Counted from the stretch's first letter, positions 45,331-59,376 are shown. The stretch: 64,000 nucleotides of DNA from Lepus europaeus (GCF_033115175.1 NC_084834.1:42700077-42764076); one strand, 5' to 3'. Notes: generated by a model from the sequence alone, not told the origin. Numbers and translations: made by a program.

Positions 45331-46424
45331 TCATATATATTTTAAGATACTTGAGAATAGGAGGCTTTTATTTGCAAGACATGTGTTAAATGTTAGTTTA
45401 TTACTACTTACTTTATAGGAAAATAAAAAGAATGCGTTTCTTGGAAAACATTTAAAACGAACTGGCATGTGGTGGTCAGGTATTAGGAAATTGCTTACAT
45501 AAGAAGAACATTTCACTCTAACTCTATCTTTTAAAATTCTAATCTCATCTTTTACTATATGAAATTATGTGTTTTAGTGTATAGAATACGATTATCAGGA
45601 TGCTGTTTTCTGGTGCCTTGAGTAATCTGAGTTGACAGAGGCCCAGTGAAACCATCTGATTCAGGCAGTTTATTCTCTTAGCTCTCAGACCAGGCAGACA
45701 GCAAGAATAGTTCATGGCATGGCCATTTTCAGGGTAGGGGAGATTCTTCCCCCATCTTTTTTGTATGCACTCCAGGTTACCAGATATTTCTTTTCAAAAG
45801 GGATTTGGCATTATTCTTGTAAAAGTACGTTTTGTTTTAAGGTTCATGAAATTTTCCTTTATGTTGAGGTGACATAGTCTATAGGGAAACCAGCACTTCT
45901 GAGTCCCATTGTCATAGAGATTCAGTAACCCCCAGGCCACAATTATAAATACCTAGAACAAGTTAACATCATTTTAAATGATACAGAGTATAGGCCCTGC
46001 AGTATGATTTAACAGGCAATATATCTATCATTAATCTTATTATTACAATATGTCTATCCTAATATAAATACTAAAAAAGGATTATAATGATTTTTATAGT
46101 TTTATAGATTAAAATGATTTTATATCTATATAAATGTGTATATATGTATATACATATATCTGGTGAGATAAATATAACTATGATATCACATGTTACACTA
46201 ATTTATGCATTTTGGACTGCTTGGATATCTCTAGAAGAAATGGTCCTATTGTTTAACAGAAGTAAAGAAATGTACTTTCTAGAAAATGAATGTAATTTTT
46301 AATCTATGCAGAAAATATGAGGGCATGGTTAGAAGAATTTATTGGTAATTTTATTGGTCAACATTGTTGTTTGTAAATAACAGAAATTCACCAAAAAATT
46401 AACTAATCAAAGGACAAAATGGAG
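45331..46424. other. intergenic DNA
   Basis: No gene or clear repeat. A TA-rich stretch lies at 46120-46160. Confidence 0.5.
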
Positions 46425-46683
46425 GCCAGCACTGCAGCATGGTGGGTTAAGCTGCCGCCTGCAGCTCCAGCATCCCTTATGGATGCCGGTTCGAGACCTG
46501 GCTGCTCCACTTTCAATCCAGTGCCCTGCTAATGGGCCTGGGAAAGCAGTGGAAGATGGCCCAAGTCCTTGGCTCCCTGAACCCACGTGGGAGACCCAAA
46601 GGAAGCTCCTGGCTCCTGGCTTCAGTTTGACCTTGCTCTGGCTGTCGTGGCCATTTGGGGAGTGAATCAGCAGAAGGAAGATT

Positions 46684-46715
<32 letters not shown>

Positions 46716-46785
46716 CCCCTCTCTCTCTCTATCTCTGCTTCTCCCTCTCTTCCTTTCAAGTAAAATAAATAAATATTTAAACAGA
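46425..46785 (+). mobile_element. CSINE
   Basis: Well-kept head ('ggccagcactgcagcatggt', 'gccggttcgagacctggctg' with a near-canonical B box), body, CT tract 46681-46745 and A-rich tail. Confidence 0.93.
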
Positions 46786-47186
46786 AAGAAAAAAATGAAG
46801 AATTTAGACATTCAAGTGATTCAAAAGAAAAGGATCAATTTCCCTTAGGTTTCAAATTATTATTCCAGAATTTTCTTTGATACTATATCTCAGTTTACTT
46901 AGCTTTTTTTTTTTTTTCTTACAGATTGTGTGCCAAAGCTGTAGAAATCTTATAGAAATACTACAATTGTGTTTAGCATAAACTTTGTGATTTCATGAGC
47001 AAAAGGACATGGAAAAAAATGTCAAAAAAGATTCCCTATTTTGTGTTATTTAGGTCAATCTCTATAATTAACAGACATTAGACTGGAAGGTTAATATTCT
47101 GAATGGTTATAATTTCAGGTGGGGATGAATTTTTCCTAATTACTCTTGATGTAAACTGTACATAATTGGTTTCCTTTTTATGTTTT
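46786..47186. other. intergenic DNA
   Basis: Nothing recognisable. Confidence 0.5.
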
Positions 47187-47505
47187 AAAATATATTTATT
47201 AATATATTTGAAAGACAGAATTACAGAGAGAGAGAGAGAGAGAGAGAGATCTTCGATCTGCTGATTGACTTCTAAGTTGGCCGCAGCAAAAGCCAGGACT
47301 GGACAGGCTGAAGTCAGCAGCTAGGAGTTTCATTTGGGTCTCCCCATGAATTCAGGGACCCAAAGACTTGGGCCATTATCTGCTACTTTTCCCAGGCCAT
47401 TAGAGTGGAGCTTGATCAGAAGTGAAGCAGTCGGGCCATGAACTAGTACCCATATGGGATGCCTGCATTGCAGGTAGCAGCTTCACCTGCTACAAGAAAA
47501 TGTGG
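47187..47505 (-). mobile_element. older CSINE, minus strand
   Basis: Tail 'tatttgaaagacagaattac', GA run at 47226-47250, 'gacttgggccattatctgct' and 'gggatgcctgcattgcaggt' head. Moderately diverged. Confidence 0.9.
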
Positions 47506-50500
47506 GCCCAAAATAATTATTTTTATAATTAAAAAAAGTTAGCTGACATGTAAAAATTTTACCCATAAATATATTTTAATAGAGGAATTGGTTTCTATGA
47601 AGATATTTTAAAGAACATATCCACTGCTCTCCCTCAAAGAAAGAGTTTTCCAAAGAATAATCAGACTTGGCATTCAATTATTAGCAATACTGAATCCATT
47701 TCAATGTAAAATCTGTTTTATAGAGCTCTGTTTAAAATTTTATCTGGGTCAGAATTTATAGATTCATATTCATGATCAACCCCAGTCTTCTGAGTTAGTT
47801 CAAGCAGACCTCACTAATCAAGCCCTTTTAATTTAATGTATTTTAGGAACATCCCTCAAAATAATATACAAGCTAGACACTGCCAATTTATCAGTCAGCT
47901 TGTCAGACATGCCCAGTAGGCCTACCAATGTCAAATATGTCTTTGTCCAGTATCAGAGCTGTATGATGAAAAATAAACCTTTTTTAATCCACAATATCCT
48001 GCAAATCTTTCCCCAGAAGACTTGACACTATTCATTCTATTCTGACATTTAAAAAAAAAATCATCAACTTGAGGCTAAGTAATGAAAACACACATTTGTC
48101 AGAAAGTACAAAGGCATTACCCTTTCTATCTTTTCATGGAGTCACATCAATCAAAAGTGAACAATTCTAGGTATTTTTGATCCTAGAATCCCAGGAAAGT
48201 TCTGCAATTGACAGAAATTGAAATAGCCAAATATTCCTCAAATGTGAAACTTCATTCCTGAAACTTTTAGGAGAGAGAAAAAGAAGAGAGAGAAAATAAT
48301 ATCACATGATTTGTTTCATAGACTCTTGTCTTAATTATATGTATGTGTGTGTGTTTATATGTTTACATATTATTAAACTGCAGAAGAAAAGCTAATTAAT
48401 TATAATTGTGATTCTAATACATCAGCATAGGAGATATAGTTTTGACAAAATTGAAACTAACAAATTAAAAATCTAGATCTTTAATGACGTAACCACCAGG
48501 GATTTTTCCTGTATATTAAAGAGGTTCTCAAATTTAGCTGTTTATCAGAATGACCTATGAGGTTTAAGGGGAAAATGACCTATGAAGTTTAAAGAGAAAA
48601 ACACTTATGATAAAATCAGATACACAGAATAATGTCAAAGTGTGAAATTCAAGCAATGAAACTGATTACAGACCATAAACAGGATCTTGAACCTCTGGGC
48701 TTGATTTAAGCCAATTTGTTTCTACTGGTTGAGTGATTATTAATATTAGCAAAATTAAATACTTATTTCACTTAAGATATTGGATGAAATGTGTAAAAAT
48801 AGAATTCATCAGATGCAATGAAAAGCATGTTTTATCTCCATATCACTCCATAAATTACATTAAATTTGTGTGATTCTCAGATATTTTATATAAAAGTGAC
48901 ATGACAGCATTGTAAAACACAACAATATGTGCTCAAAATTTACTTTTGTTAGTTAGCAAAATAGACATTAGTCCACATTTGTGAGAGGGGCTGCAGGAAA
49001 AACAAAAAATGGAACATTCTTGTGGATAAAAGAAGGAAGGAATGCAGAAGCATGCCTTGAAAGCCTCAGGCATTTACACATCAGATGTCTTGTCCTTGTC
49101 CAACAACCTTGTATGGGGGAAATGTTCTAGCACACCTCCCTTCCAGGATAGCCCATCGGAGCTCTTTGGCTCAGTAACACTGCATAATGAAAGCTCCTGG
49201 AGGGATTTCACAAATTCTATAGATGGAAAGCCCTCTTCCCAGAAATTTCCCAGAAAAAAAGGAGGAAGTGGGAAAAAGCAGTGGGAAAAGTGCACTCGTA
49301 CTTCGAAAACCCTAGTCTAGATGCAGACTGGGCTCTCAGTCCTTTGTTGAGTTGCCCACCAGGCATGTCAGGTGTATTCCCTTCATTGAACATCACTAGC
49401 TTGCTAAATGCTGATTTGTCTCATATCTGAAATTCTTTTCTTACAGGAACACCAGACAAGAACTTTTGTTCCAGCCATCTCCAATAACATTTTTTTCATT
49501 CCTCAGACCTCTAGTTTGCTCATCAAACTTAAGATGTTAAGTTCTGGATTTTTTTTTTTTCTGCAACAATGCACCTTTTATAATTATCATTATTTTTTAC
49601 TTCACTTCTAATTATGTTATCTACAAGTTTCATTTCAAAACATTTTATTGGGTGTTAAGTTGGCCAAAAGAATTCCATACATTTTAATTTTTTACCTTAA
49701 TGAAATTTACCTTTATGAAAAAATTCCTAGATACTAATTTCACTAACACTGCAATTTGAGTATCTATAGTAAGAAAAGAAAATATGTTTACTGAATTCTA
49801 TTGGGAGCATGGAAAGGATTGCGGAAGGGGCAGTGCACTGTACTCTGGAAAATAGGAGCTGTGTTTTGTTTGCTTTGTTTTTAAACAGTTGAATCTCTGG
49901 CAGTTCACTGATTTTATCAGTGTAATGTTTTATCCTGTAATTTATCATCTTCAAGTGAGAAGAGCTGAGAAGCAGCTCAGGAGTATTATGGACATGTTCC
50001 TATCTTTAATCAATGGTTCTTGGCTACAACTCCCAGGTTATTCTTAAATGAGTTTAAAAAGATAGGACTTTCAGTAGCCATTAATCAACAGCCTTTCTAT
50101 GGTAACTTGCAAGCAATGGCATTATAATGCTAACTCTCAGGTATTTTCTTGAGTGTGTGTCCTGGGCCTTGTGAAAGGAAATGAAAGATTCCACCAGTAA
50201 ACCTGGCCTTTAAGACAAAAAAATGTTGTTGTTGTTGTTGTTGTTCAAGAGAATTAACAATTACTAAATTAACAATTACGATCTTTATAAAATTGTGTAT
50301 TATCTTTGTGTGTGTATCCACTCTCCTTTGGATAATACCACACTTACAATCACCTTAAAACAATAAACAAAAATAGATAATAATTGTTTTAAGTTAGCAA
50401 AAAGGAGATAATGATTAAATTCAATGAAACACTGAAATGTTTGGCTTAGAAAAACAAGCATCCAAGTCAGTTACAGTAAAAGCTCCTTTATTACCAAACT

Positions 50501-51616
50501 CTAATAATGAAATTTCAGGTATATCATAAAAAGTTTCAATGAAACTAAGAAAATAATATCCTGGATTTGTAAAATTTTCACAAAACTCAGTTAGCACTAA
50601 GTATCAAACTGTTATGTGAATGTTTAATTTTAAGTAATTGACTATAATTCCAGCATTTGACAATTATGTCTTATCTGAGCAGCATATGTATACCCTGTGA
50701 GAAATAAAATGTATGATTAATGGGTATCAACAGAGGTTTAACAAGTAGTAAATTTGGGAAACTATGGAAGCAGTGCCTTTATTTTCATTTTAGTCATTTT
50801 CTGCTTGCAGGTGTGACTCAGTGTTTGACCTTTCCTTCCATCTTTTATGCCTCTGTTTTCCTCTCTGAAACTTACTTGTCTAGTGCTAGGTTAAAGGGGA
50901 TTTTGAAAGACATGATGAAGTCCTTAAAATCATTCCAAGTCACTATTATCTGCTGCCACCATCAAGTATCCATTGTTCAGTGTTGAAACCTAAGATATGC
51001 CTTCAGAATCAAATTCAAAAGAAGAGAAAAGCTTTACACAGCAGGTATACTAGTAAAGTTGTTTAAAAATCTAGTTCTTAAGAGGATAATGGAGATAAGG
51101 TGAGTAAAACTGTTAACCTAGCAATCAGAAGAAGGGACTACTCCTACTTTGTACTCTGTAAAAGGAAAATAATTTAAAGAAAAAAAAAAACTTGATTTTT
51201 TAAAGTGATGTTTTTAGAAGACTAATCGGAATAACATTCTCATACTGACCCCAATCCACAAGAAGGTGACAGATTGGTCCTTTTTACTGTGAAAAGAGAT
51301 TTTTTCCACCACTTAAAGCAAAAATGTAGTGAATAATGTTAACTATGTGCTACATAAAAGAGAGTAAAAGTCAGGGAATGAAGAGAGAAGTGAATTCCAA
51401 GGTTTGGGAAAAAGCACAGAGAAGAAATTGATATTATCTATCATCATAAATCATGAAAGAAAAATTTAATGGGACGTTTACACTGATTCAGACTAGTAAT
51501 AACCTTTTTAATGAGTTCATCTAGTAGACAAGATCTCTTGTACTAACAGCATTGTACAAATCCATTGCCTATCCCTAAATCAAAAGTTATATTTAGATGT
51601 TAAAAATAAAAATGAA
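47506..51616. other. longest unique stretch of the window
   Basis: About 4.1 kb with no SINE or L1 that I recognise. An open frame of 92 codons runs 49042-49320 on the plus strand. Its composition is not obviously repeat-derived, but there is no splice-site, homology or codon-use evidence that it is a gene. A GTT microsatellite lies at 50224-50245. Confidence 0.5.
50224..50245. repeat. (GTT)n microsatellite
   Basis: Seven GTT units in a row. Confidence 0.9.
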
Positions 51617-51975
51617 GGCTGGCACCACGGCTCAATAGGCTAATCCTCCACCTTGCGGTTCCTGCACACCAGGCTCTAGTCCCGGTCGGGGCGTCGGATT
51701 CTGTCCCGGTTGCCCCTCTTCCAAGCCAGCTCTCTGCTATGGCCCGGGAGTGCAGTGGAGGATGGCCCAAGTGCTTGGGCCCTGCACCCCATGGGAGACC
51801 AGGAGAAGCACCTGGCTCCTGTCTTTGGATCAGCGCGGTGTGCCAGCCGCAGCGTGCCGGCTGCAGCGGCCATTGGAGGGTGAACCAACTGCAAAGGAAG
51901 ACCTTTCTCTCTGTCTCTCTCTGTCTCTCTCACTGTCCACTCTGCCTGTCAAAAATAATAATAATAAATAAATAA
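51617..51975 (+). mobile_element. young full-length CSINE
   Basis: Complete C-repeat from 'ggctggcaccacggctcaat' to an (AAT)n/(AAAT)n tail. Open frames on both strands are SINE readings. Confidence 0.94.
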
Positions 51976-52209
51976 GAATGGAAGTGAGTCTGTATTTAAC
52001 TAAAATTATTAACAGTATAAATTAGAATTATGCACCAAATGAAATCAGTAAATCTAAGGCTTGTGCTAATATTTTTCTCAAAAACAAAATACACCCTTCA
52101 GTTGACACTTTTCCTGTTAATATAGAAACAGATTAAAAGAATAGAATTTCCTACTTCTTGGAGCAAGGAAAATTCTGAAACAATTGACCATCAAATTACA
52201 ATTGATGTT

Positions 52210-52498
52210 CTCCTTCATTAAATTATTTATTTATTTAGAGATAATGTGCTTCCATGTGTTTCACTTCCCAGAGGTGCATATTGGCTGGGACAATCTTGTG
52301 CTGAAGCAAAGAGCTGAGAAGTCAACCAGTTCTCCCTGTGGCTGATAGGATCCCAGTTACTTGAGCTTTCACTGCTGTCTCTAGGTGCTGAGTTGACAGG
52401 AAGTTGGAATCAGGAGTAGAAACAGGGATTGAACCAAAGTACTACAATGTGAGGTGCGGGTATTTGAATTAGCTTCTTAATAAACTAAACAACCACCC
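52210..52498 (-). mobile_element. probable decayed tRNA-type SINE, minus strand
   Basis: Begins with a 'ttatttatttatttaga' tail complement and includes 'acaggaagttggaatcagga' and 'gattgaaccaaagtact', which fit the head of an old tRNA-derived SINE. Too diverged to name the subfamily. Confidence 0.5.
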
Positions 52499-53302
52499 CT
52501 GAATTGGGTTGTAATTTGTCTGTTTTAATCATCACAACTTGCCCACAATCCAAGTAATTGTCAAAGTATTTATGTGTCTGACACTCTATGCATTTGATGG
52601 GCAGCAGATCCCATGTAGCACCTCCAATCACAAAAGCACCCAAAGATATAACACAAGTTGAAGTAATTATAATACCCTGTTCTCCAAAGTTCCTGAACCT
52701 AAGTCCAATACAACTTCATTCCTACACTAGATTCCTTCATCTGACAGGATGCTTCTGCTTCTCTTCAAATGTGAAGAGTAAGGACTCCATGTGATCCTAT
52801 TTTCCTGTAAAATATAGGAATCAGTTTAAATTGAGCAGATGGAAGCTATGGTTTAGACATACACCAATATGATATACAATGGTGCAGAGTTAGAAAAAAA
52901 GAATTTGGATGGGGGAGGTATGAATTATTTTAATCACATATTTCAGTGTCTTATAGTTTGACATGATGGAAGAGTAAATATACCTACTTTCTCTAAATTG
53001 GTGGAATGGCATCACTATCATTTCTACCAAAAATAATTGTAAAATACAAACCTTTCCTTAAAATGTAATAATTTCCAACATTGCAATGAGATTCAGCTAT
53101 TGCTTTGCTTCTTAGGCCTTTAGAAACTTCAATTAATTACTATTCACTTTTTTTCAGTTTCAAAAACCAAAACTTTTATGGGTTTAACTTTTAGCACCAA
53201 GTTTATGTTCTATTTTTTTTTCTTTTTTCTATTGAAATAAATAAAAGTTGTATTTTATTTCTTCAATGTATGTTGTCATTATGGAATAATTCATCTTTTT
53301 TT
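52499..53302. other. intergenic DNA
   Basis: No gene or clear repeat found. Confidence 0.5.
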
Positions 53303-53314
53303 CAAATTGTTTTA

Positions 53315-53591
53315 TAGATTTATTTATTTACTTGAAAGTCAGTTACACATATAGAGAAGGAGAGACAGAGAGAGAGAGAGGTCTTCCATCTGCTGGTTCA
53401 TTCCCCAGTTGGCCACAATGGCTGGAGCTGTGCACATCCAAAGCCAGGAGCTTCTTCAAGGTCTTCCATTTCTCAGGCAGTAGCAGAGAGCTGGATCAGA
53501 AGTGGAGTGGCAGGGACCTGAACCCATGCTCATATGGGATGCTGGCACTGCAGGCAGTGGTTTTTACCCACTATGCCACAGTGCCAGCCCC
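53315..53591 (-). mobile_element. CSINE, minus strand
   Basis: Older-subfamily C-repeat ('ggtcttccatctgctggttc', 'gggatgctggcactgcaggc', 'gccacagtgccagccc'). It is flanked by CAAATTGTTTTA-type duplications at 53303-53314 and from 53592. Confidence 0.92.
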
Positions 53592-53603
53592 CAAATTGTT
53601 TTT

Positions 53604-54181
53604 AATATAAAGGGAAATTTTTAAATAAACTTCTTAGTTACATTATCCACAAAATGAGTATTATATTAATGAGAGTACTATATGAAAATATAACACTGAG
53701 CTTCTTAGTGTAGGAGCAGATTGGGTACCTGGAGTTCTCCCCCACTGGATTTAACTTAGAATATGTGTAGCAACCTGTTACTGATCAAGGGAGGGAGGGT
53801 GGTTGCTGGTGTGAGTTTCATGGATTCTTTTCCTCAGCTCAATATAGAAATATAAAGCTGGAAAACAATTTGCAAAGAAGCGAAAACTTTTTATTTGATT
53901 GGCAAGCAACAGAAAAGTGTCTGGCTTGAGAGGACACCAAAGTGCCAGAACAAGATACTGGCTTTCAAGAAGCACCAAGGATTTTTCAAGCATTACTGTG
54001 TCTTCATTATGTGGTGCCCATTGGATGGAGGGAGAGGTTTCACATTTTGTATGCTGGTTGGATCGGGGCTCACAGAGATAGCGGAGGGTCTCTTGGAGAC
54101 AACGCAATTCTCCTTAGGGATTCAACCCTCTCATCTGCTAGTCCTGGGTGGACTATAGCAACTAACTTGAAGACATAATTT
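53604..54181. other. intergenic DNA before the L1
   Basis: Overlapping short frames on both strands at 53778-54178 look like chance openings. There is no recognisable domain. Confidence 0.5.
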
Positions 54182-55455
54182 AAAACTGCAAGGTCGAATT
54201 ATGAGGAGTTCCAAGATGGCAGATAGGGAGGGAGCGCACTGATAGTCTGGGAAAAGCTAGTTTAATAACAGTGGAGATACTGTAGTTTCAGGGAAGAGTT
54301 AAGGGAAAAACTGCAGAGGAAACTCTTCCGGAACTAGTGGGACACAGTGGACCCACGTGGAGGGCAAGGGCCCCCATGGCCCAGGATCCTAGCTGCCAAG
54401 TCTATGCACCAGCACTAGAAAGGGAGGTGAAGTGAAACCGCAGTAGCCCGATACACTGGTGGGAAAGCGGCAGGAAGAGTCTAGAGGGAAAGAGTCTTGA
54501 AGCCCTATGGGGGACAGTTTACCAGCCTAATGAGAGGAGAGAAAAAATAAATAATAGGGACCAGTACGGACATGATTCTCTCTCTCCACTCACCTTACAC
54601 AAGTGGGGAAAACAATACAGCAGGTGCAATTTTGGACATATGTAACAGCTGTGCCAGCTCAGGGCTGTTCCCACCCTCATCCAAGCAGAAAAACCTGACT
54701 CTGGTGGGGAGAAATAACAGGATTTTAAGACCTAGTGAATATGTGGAGCTTATGAACTGGGACTGTGAAAAAAAAAAAACAAAAAACAAAAAACTGAGAG
54801 TGTATGGGAGAACTCACAGTATGGCTGAAAAGTGAGTAGTCTCCGTGGGAGATGCCACAAACTTGGTAACCTTGGCAACCCGGTGGGAGACCTTTCAGGG
54901 GAATCTGAGCTTACACTGAGGACTGCACAGATCCTTTGTGTGGTCCTTGGGACACAGCAGATGAATATTATACCCACTGGGGCTAGTGCTCAGGCACTGA
55001 TTGCCTTCAAGGAGAATAGCTCAGCTGAGCGAAATTACTTCCCTTCTGAATAAAAAGAGAGAGAGAGAGATTTACCATGCCAAACCTGGGTGTGTCACCT
55101 TTAGCACACCCTTAAGCCTGAAGAACTGAACATAGCTCTCTAGCCACACCCACCAAAAGCCTTTAAAGAGTCACCAAAAACAGACAATCCACTTAAGTTA
55201 GAGTCATAGTATAACAAGAAAAACCACCACAGCTAGGAAAAAAAAGAAGAAACCAAAGAATATCTCCCCTCTACTTGCTGCTTACAAGAAACACATCTTT
55301 CCAACAAAGATGCATGCAGACTAAAACTGAAAGGTTGGAAACAGATATTCCATGCCAACAGAAACCAAAAAAGAGCTGGTGTAGTCATCCTAATCTCAGA
55401 CAAAATAAACTTTAACACAAAAACTGTTAAGGGAGACAAAGAGGGGCACTATATA

Positions 55456-55899
55456 ATGATTAAGGGATCCATTCAACAGGAAGATATAACGATTATCAAT
55501 GTATATGCACCTAATTACAAGGCACCGGTTTATTTAAAAGATATGTTAAGGGACTTAAAAAAAGACTTAGACTCCACTACAATAGTATTGGGGGACTCCA
55601 ATACTCCATTTTCAGAAGTAGACAGATCGACTGGACAGAAGATCAACAAGGAAACAGCAGATTTAATCGACACTATAGCCCAAATGGATCTAACAGATAT
55701 CTATAGAACTATTCATCCTACACTTAAAGAATTTACATTTTTCTTAGAAGTACATGGAACTTGCTCTAGGATTGACCACATACTAGGCCATAAAGCAAGT
55801 CTCAGCAAATTCAAAAGAACTGGAATCATACCATACAGCTTCTCAGACCACAGTGGAAGGAAGCTGGAAATTAGCAACTCAGGAATCCCTAGAGCATAA
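55456..55899 (+). pseudogene. L1 ORF2 endonuclease-domain fragment
   Basis: 147-residue open piece of the apurinic-type endonuclease that nicks target DNA. It includes INVYAPN, GDSNTPFS (family GD-N motif), SRIDHILG and SDHSG with the catalytic His. The N-terminal part of the domain lies upstream in another state and ORF1 is gone. The frame ends at a stop at 55897-55899, after which linker and RT text continues in pieces. Confidence 0.85.
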
Positions 55900-58221
55900 G
55901 CAAACACATGGAAACTAAATAACATGCTACTGAATGAATACTGGGTCATAGAAGACATCAGAAGAGAAATAAGAAACTTTCGGGAAGTAAATGAGGATAA
56001 AAATACAACATATCAAACTTTTGGGATACAGCAAAAGTAGTGTTAAGAGGAAAGTTTATATCAATAGGTGCCTACATCAAGAAATTGGAAAGGCACCAAA
56101 TAAATGAGCTTTCAGCGCATCTCAAGGATCTAGAAAAAATGCAGCAAACCAGACCCACACCTAGTAAGAGAAGAGAAATAATTAAAATCAGAGAAGAAAA
56201 CAACAGAATTGACCCCCCCCCAAAAAAAAAAACATTACAAAAGATCAGCCAAAGAAGAGATGGTTTTTTGAAAAAAACAAAATTGACACCCCATTGGCCC
56301 AACTAACTAAAAAAAGAAAAGACTCAAATCAATAAAATCAGAGATTAAAAAGGAAATGTAACAACAGACACCACAGAAATAAAAAGAATCATCAGAAATT
56401 ACTACAAGGACTTCTATGCCAGCAAACAGGGAAATCTATCAGAAATGGATGGATTCCTGGACACATGCAACCTCCCTAAATTGAACCAAGAAGACATAGA
56501 AAACAAACAGACCCACAAATGAGACAGAAATTGAATCAGTAATAAAGTTACCTCCCAACAAAGAAAAGTCCAGAACCTGATGGATTCACTGCTGAATTCT
56601 ACCAGACATTTAAAGAACTAACTCCAATTCTTCTCAAACTATTCAGAAAAATCGAAAAAGAGGGAATCCTCCCAAATTCTTTCTATGAAGCCAGCATCAC
56701 ATTAATCCCTAAGCCGGAGAAAGATGCAGCATTGAAAGGGAAACAAATTGGGAAGGAAGAAGTCAAACTATCCCTCTTTCAGATGATGTAATGCTTTATT
56801 TAGGGGATTGAAAGAATGCTACTAAGAGACAATTGGAACTCATAGAAGAGTTTGGCAAAGTAGCAGGATATAAAATCAATGCACAAAAATCAACAGTCTT
56901 TGTATACACAGGCAATGCCAAGACTGAGAAGGAACTGCTAAGATCAATCACATTAACAACAGCTACAAAAACAATCAAATACCTTGGAATAAACTAAGCC
57001 AAGATGTCAAATATCTCTACGATGAGAATTACAAAATCTTAAAGAAAGAAATAGAAGAGGATACCAAAAAATGGAAAAATCTTCCATTTCAAGGATTGGA
57101 AGAATCAATATCAACAAAATGTCCATTTTCCCAAAATAAATTTATATATTAAATAAGATACCAATCAAAACACCAAAGATATTATTCACAGATCTGGAAA
57201 AAAGGATGCTCAAATTCATAAGGGAGCATAGGTGACTTTGAATAGCTACAGCAATCTTGTACAACAAAAACAAAGCCAGAGGCATCACAATACCAGATTT
57301 CAGGACATTCTACAAGGCAGTTATAATCAAAACGGCATGGTACTGGTACAGAAACAGAAGGATAGACCAATGGAACAGAATAGAAACACCAGAAATCAAT
57401 TCAAACATCTACAGCCAACTTATATTTGATCAAGGACCTAAAACCAATTCCTGGAACATGGACAGTCTAGTCAAAAATTGGTGCTGGGAAACTGGATTTC
57501 CATGTGCAGAAGCTTGAAGCAAGACCGCTACATTACACCTTACACAAAAATCCACTCAACATGGCTTAAAGACCTAAATCTATGACCCAACACCATCAAA
57601 TTATTAGAGAACATTTGAGAAACCTTGCACGATATAGGAACTGGCAAAGACTTCTTGGAAAAGACCCTGGAGACACAGGCAGTCAAAGCCAAACTTAACA
57701 TTTGGGATTACATCAAATTGAGAAGTTTCTGTACAGCAAAAGAAACAGGAAAGTGAAGAGCCAACCAGCAGAATAGGAAAAAATATTTGCAATCTATGCT
57801 ACAGATAAAGGATTAATAACCAGAATCTACAAAGAGATCAAGAAACTCCACAACAACAACACAAACAACCCACTTAAAAGATGGGCCAACGACCTTAATA
57901 GACATTTTTCAAAAGAAGAAATCCAAATGGCTAACAGGCACATAAAAAATGTTCAGGGTTGCTAGCAATCAGGGAAATGCAAATCAAAACCACAATGAGG
58001 TTTCATCTCACCCCTGTTAGAATGGCTCACATACAAAAATCTACCAACAACACATGCTGGTAAGGATGCGGGGAAAAGGGACACTAACCCACTGTTGATG
58101 GGAATGCAAACTGGTAAAGCCAGCATGGAAGTCAGTCTGGAGATTCCTCAGAAACCTGAACATAACCCTACCATAAAACCCAGCCATCCCACTCCTTGGA
58201 ATTTACCCAAAGGAAATTAAA

Positions 58222-58494
58222 TTGGCAAATAAAAGAGCTGTCTGCACCTCAATGTTTTTCACAGTTCAATTCACAATAGGTAAGACCTGGAATCAGCTTA
58301 AATGCCCATCAACAGTAGACTGGATAAAGAAACTATGGGACATGTACTCTATAGAATACTATACAGCAGTTAAAAACAATGAAATCCGGTCATTTGCAAC
58401 AAAATCAAGGAATCTGGAAAACATCATGCTGAGTGAAATAAGCCAGTCCCAGAGGGACAAATATCATATGTTCTCCCTGATCGGTGACAACTAA
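58222..58494 (+). pseudogene. L1 ORF2 C-terminal fragment
   Basis: 90-residue piece corresponding to the end of ORF2p (TWNQLKCPSTVDWIKKLWD, SEISQSQRDKYHM, ending GDN-stop). It marks the ORF2/3' UTR border and helped orient the other L1 copies at 11698, 15550 and 26015. Confidence 0.85.
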
Positions 58495-59057
58495 CTGAGC
58501 ACCAAAACGGAAACCTTTTGAAGTAAAATGGACAGTATGGGAAACAAAATGAGGTACCCTTCTCTGAAGGGAGGAGAGAACTTCCACTTTGACTACGACC
58601 TTGTCTAAATAAGATCGGAGTTGGTGAACTCAAAAGGCTTCTATAGCCTTGGTAACTCATTAGTAGAGCCTCAGGTGATTACGGATGCCATAAACAAGAG
58701 TGTCGATTGTTAAGTCAACAACAGGAGTCACTGTGCACTTACTCCCCATGTAGATTCTCTGTCTCTAATGTGTTGTACTATGTGAATTAATGGTATAACT
58801 AGTACTTAGTACTTTACACTTTGTGTTTCTGTGTGGGGGCAAACTGTTGAAATCTTTACTTAGTTTATATTAACTTGATCTTCTGTATATAAAGATAATT
58901 GAAGATGAATCTTAATGAAGAATCGGATGGGAGAGGGAGTGGGAGATGGAATGGTTGTGGGTGGGAGGGATTTTATGGGGGAAAAAGCCACTGTAATCCA
59001 AAAGCTGCACTTTGGAAATTTATAAAATAAAAGTTAAAATTAATAAAACTGCAGGGT

Positions 59058-59376
59058 CACACAAGAAGCTAAATTGTGGGAGATGCCAGCAGTTCTGGAA
59101 ACAAGCTTTGCAGCCACACCTCAGTCTGCTTGTGAAGGACATTCTACCTATCCCTGAGGGGCACAGACCCCAGTCACACTGCACAGCCTCACAGCAGTTG
59201 TGCCATCAAATACACTAGGAAAGTCATGAATGTACTGGGAAACAATGATTCTATACTAAACTGATAACCAGATTCACATTTGATCTTTAGAAATTTATGT
59301 GACGCTATTAGACCACAAAAAACAATTGTCACAGCTTTCAGGAAATTTTCCTTGGGTAAACGCACCAAAAACTTAT
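59058..59376. other. intergenic DNA
   Basis: Nothing recognisable. Confidence 0.5.

Larger units (their letters stand above)
54196..59043 (+). mobile_element. rabbit L1 with both ends and duplication, internally deleted
   Basis: Starts in a 5' UTR with 'ccaagatggc' (near 54211) and ends in the 3' UTR with AATAAA and A-rich tail. The 14-bp duplication AAAACTGCARGGTC lies at 54182-54195 and 59044-59057. The 5' UTR runs to about 55260. There the sequence jumps directly into ORF2 endonuclease text, so all of ORF1 is missing. A second jump near 56736 removes the core of RT. At about 4.85 kb it is well short of a complete element. The remaining ORF2 pieces end at the usual GDN stop (58492-58494). 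Confidence 0.92.
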
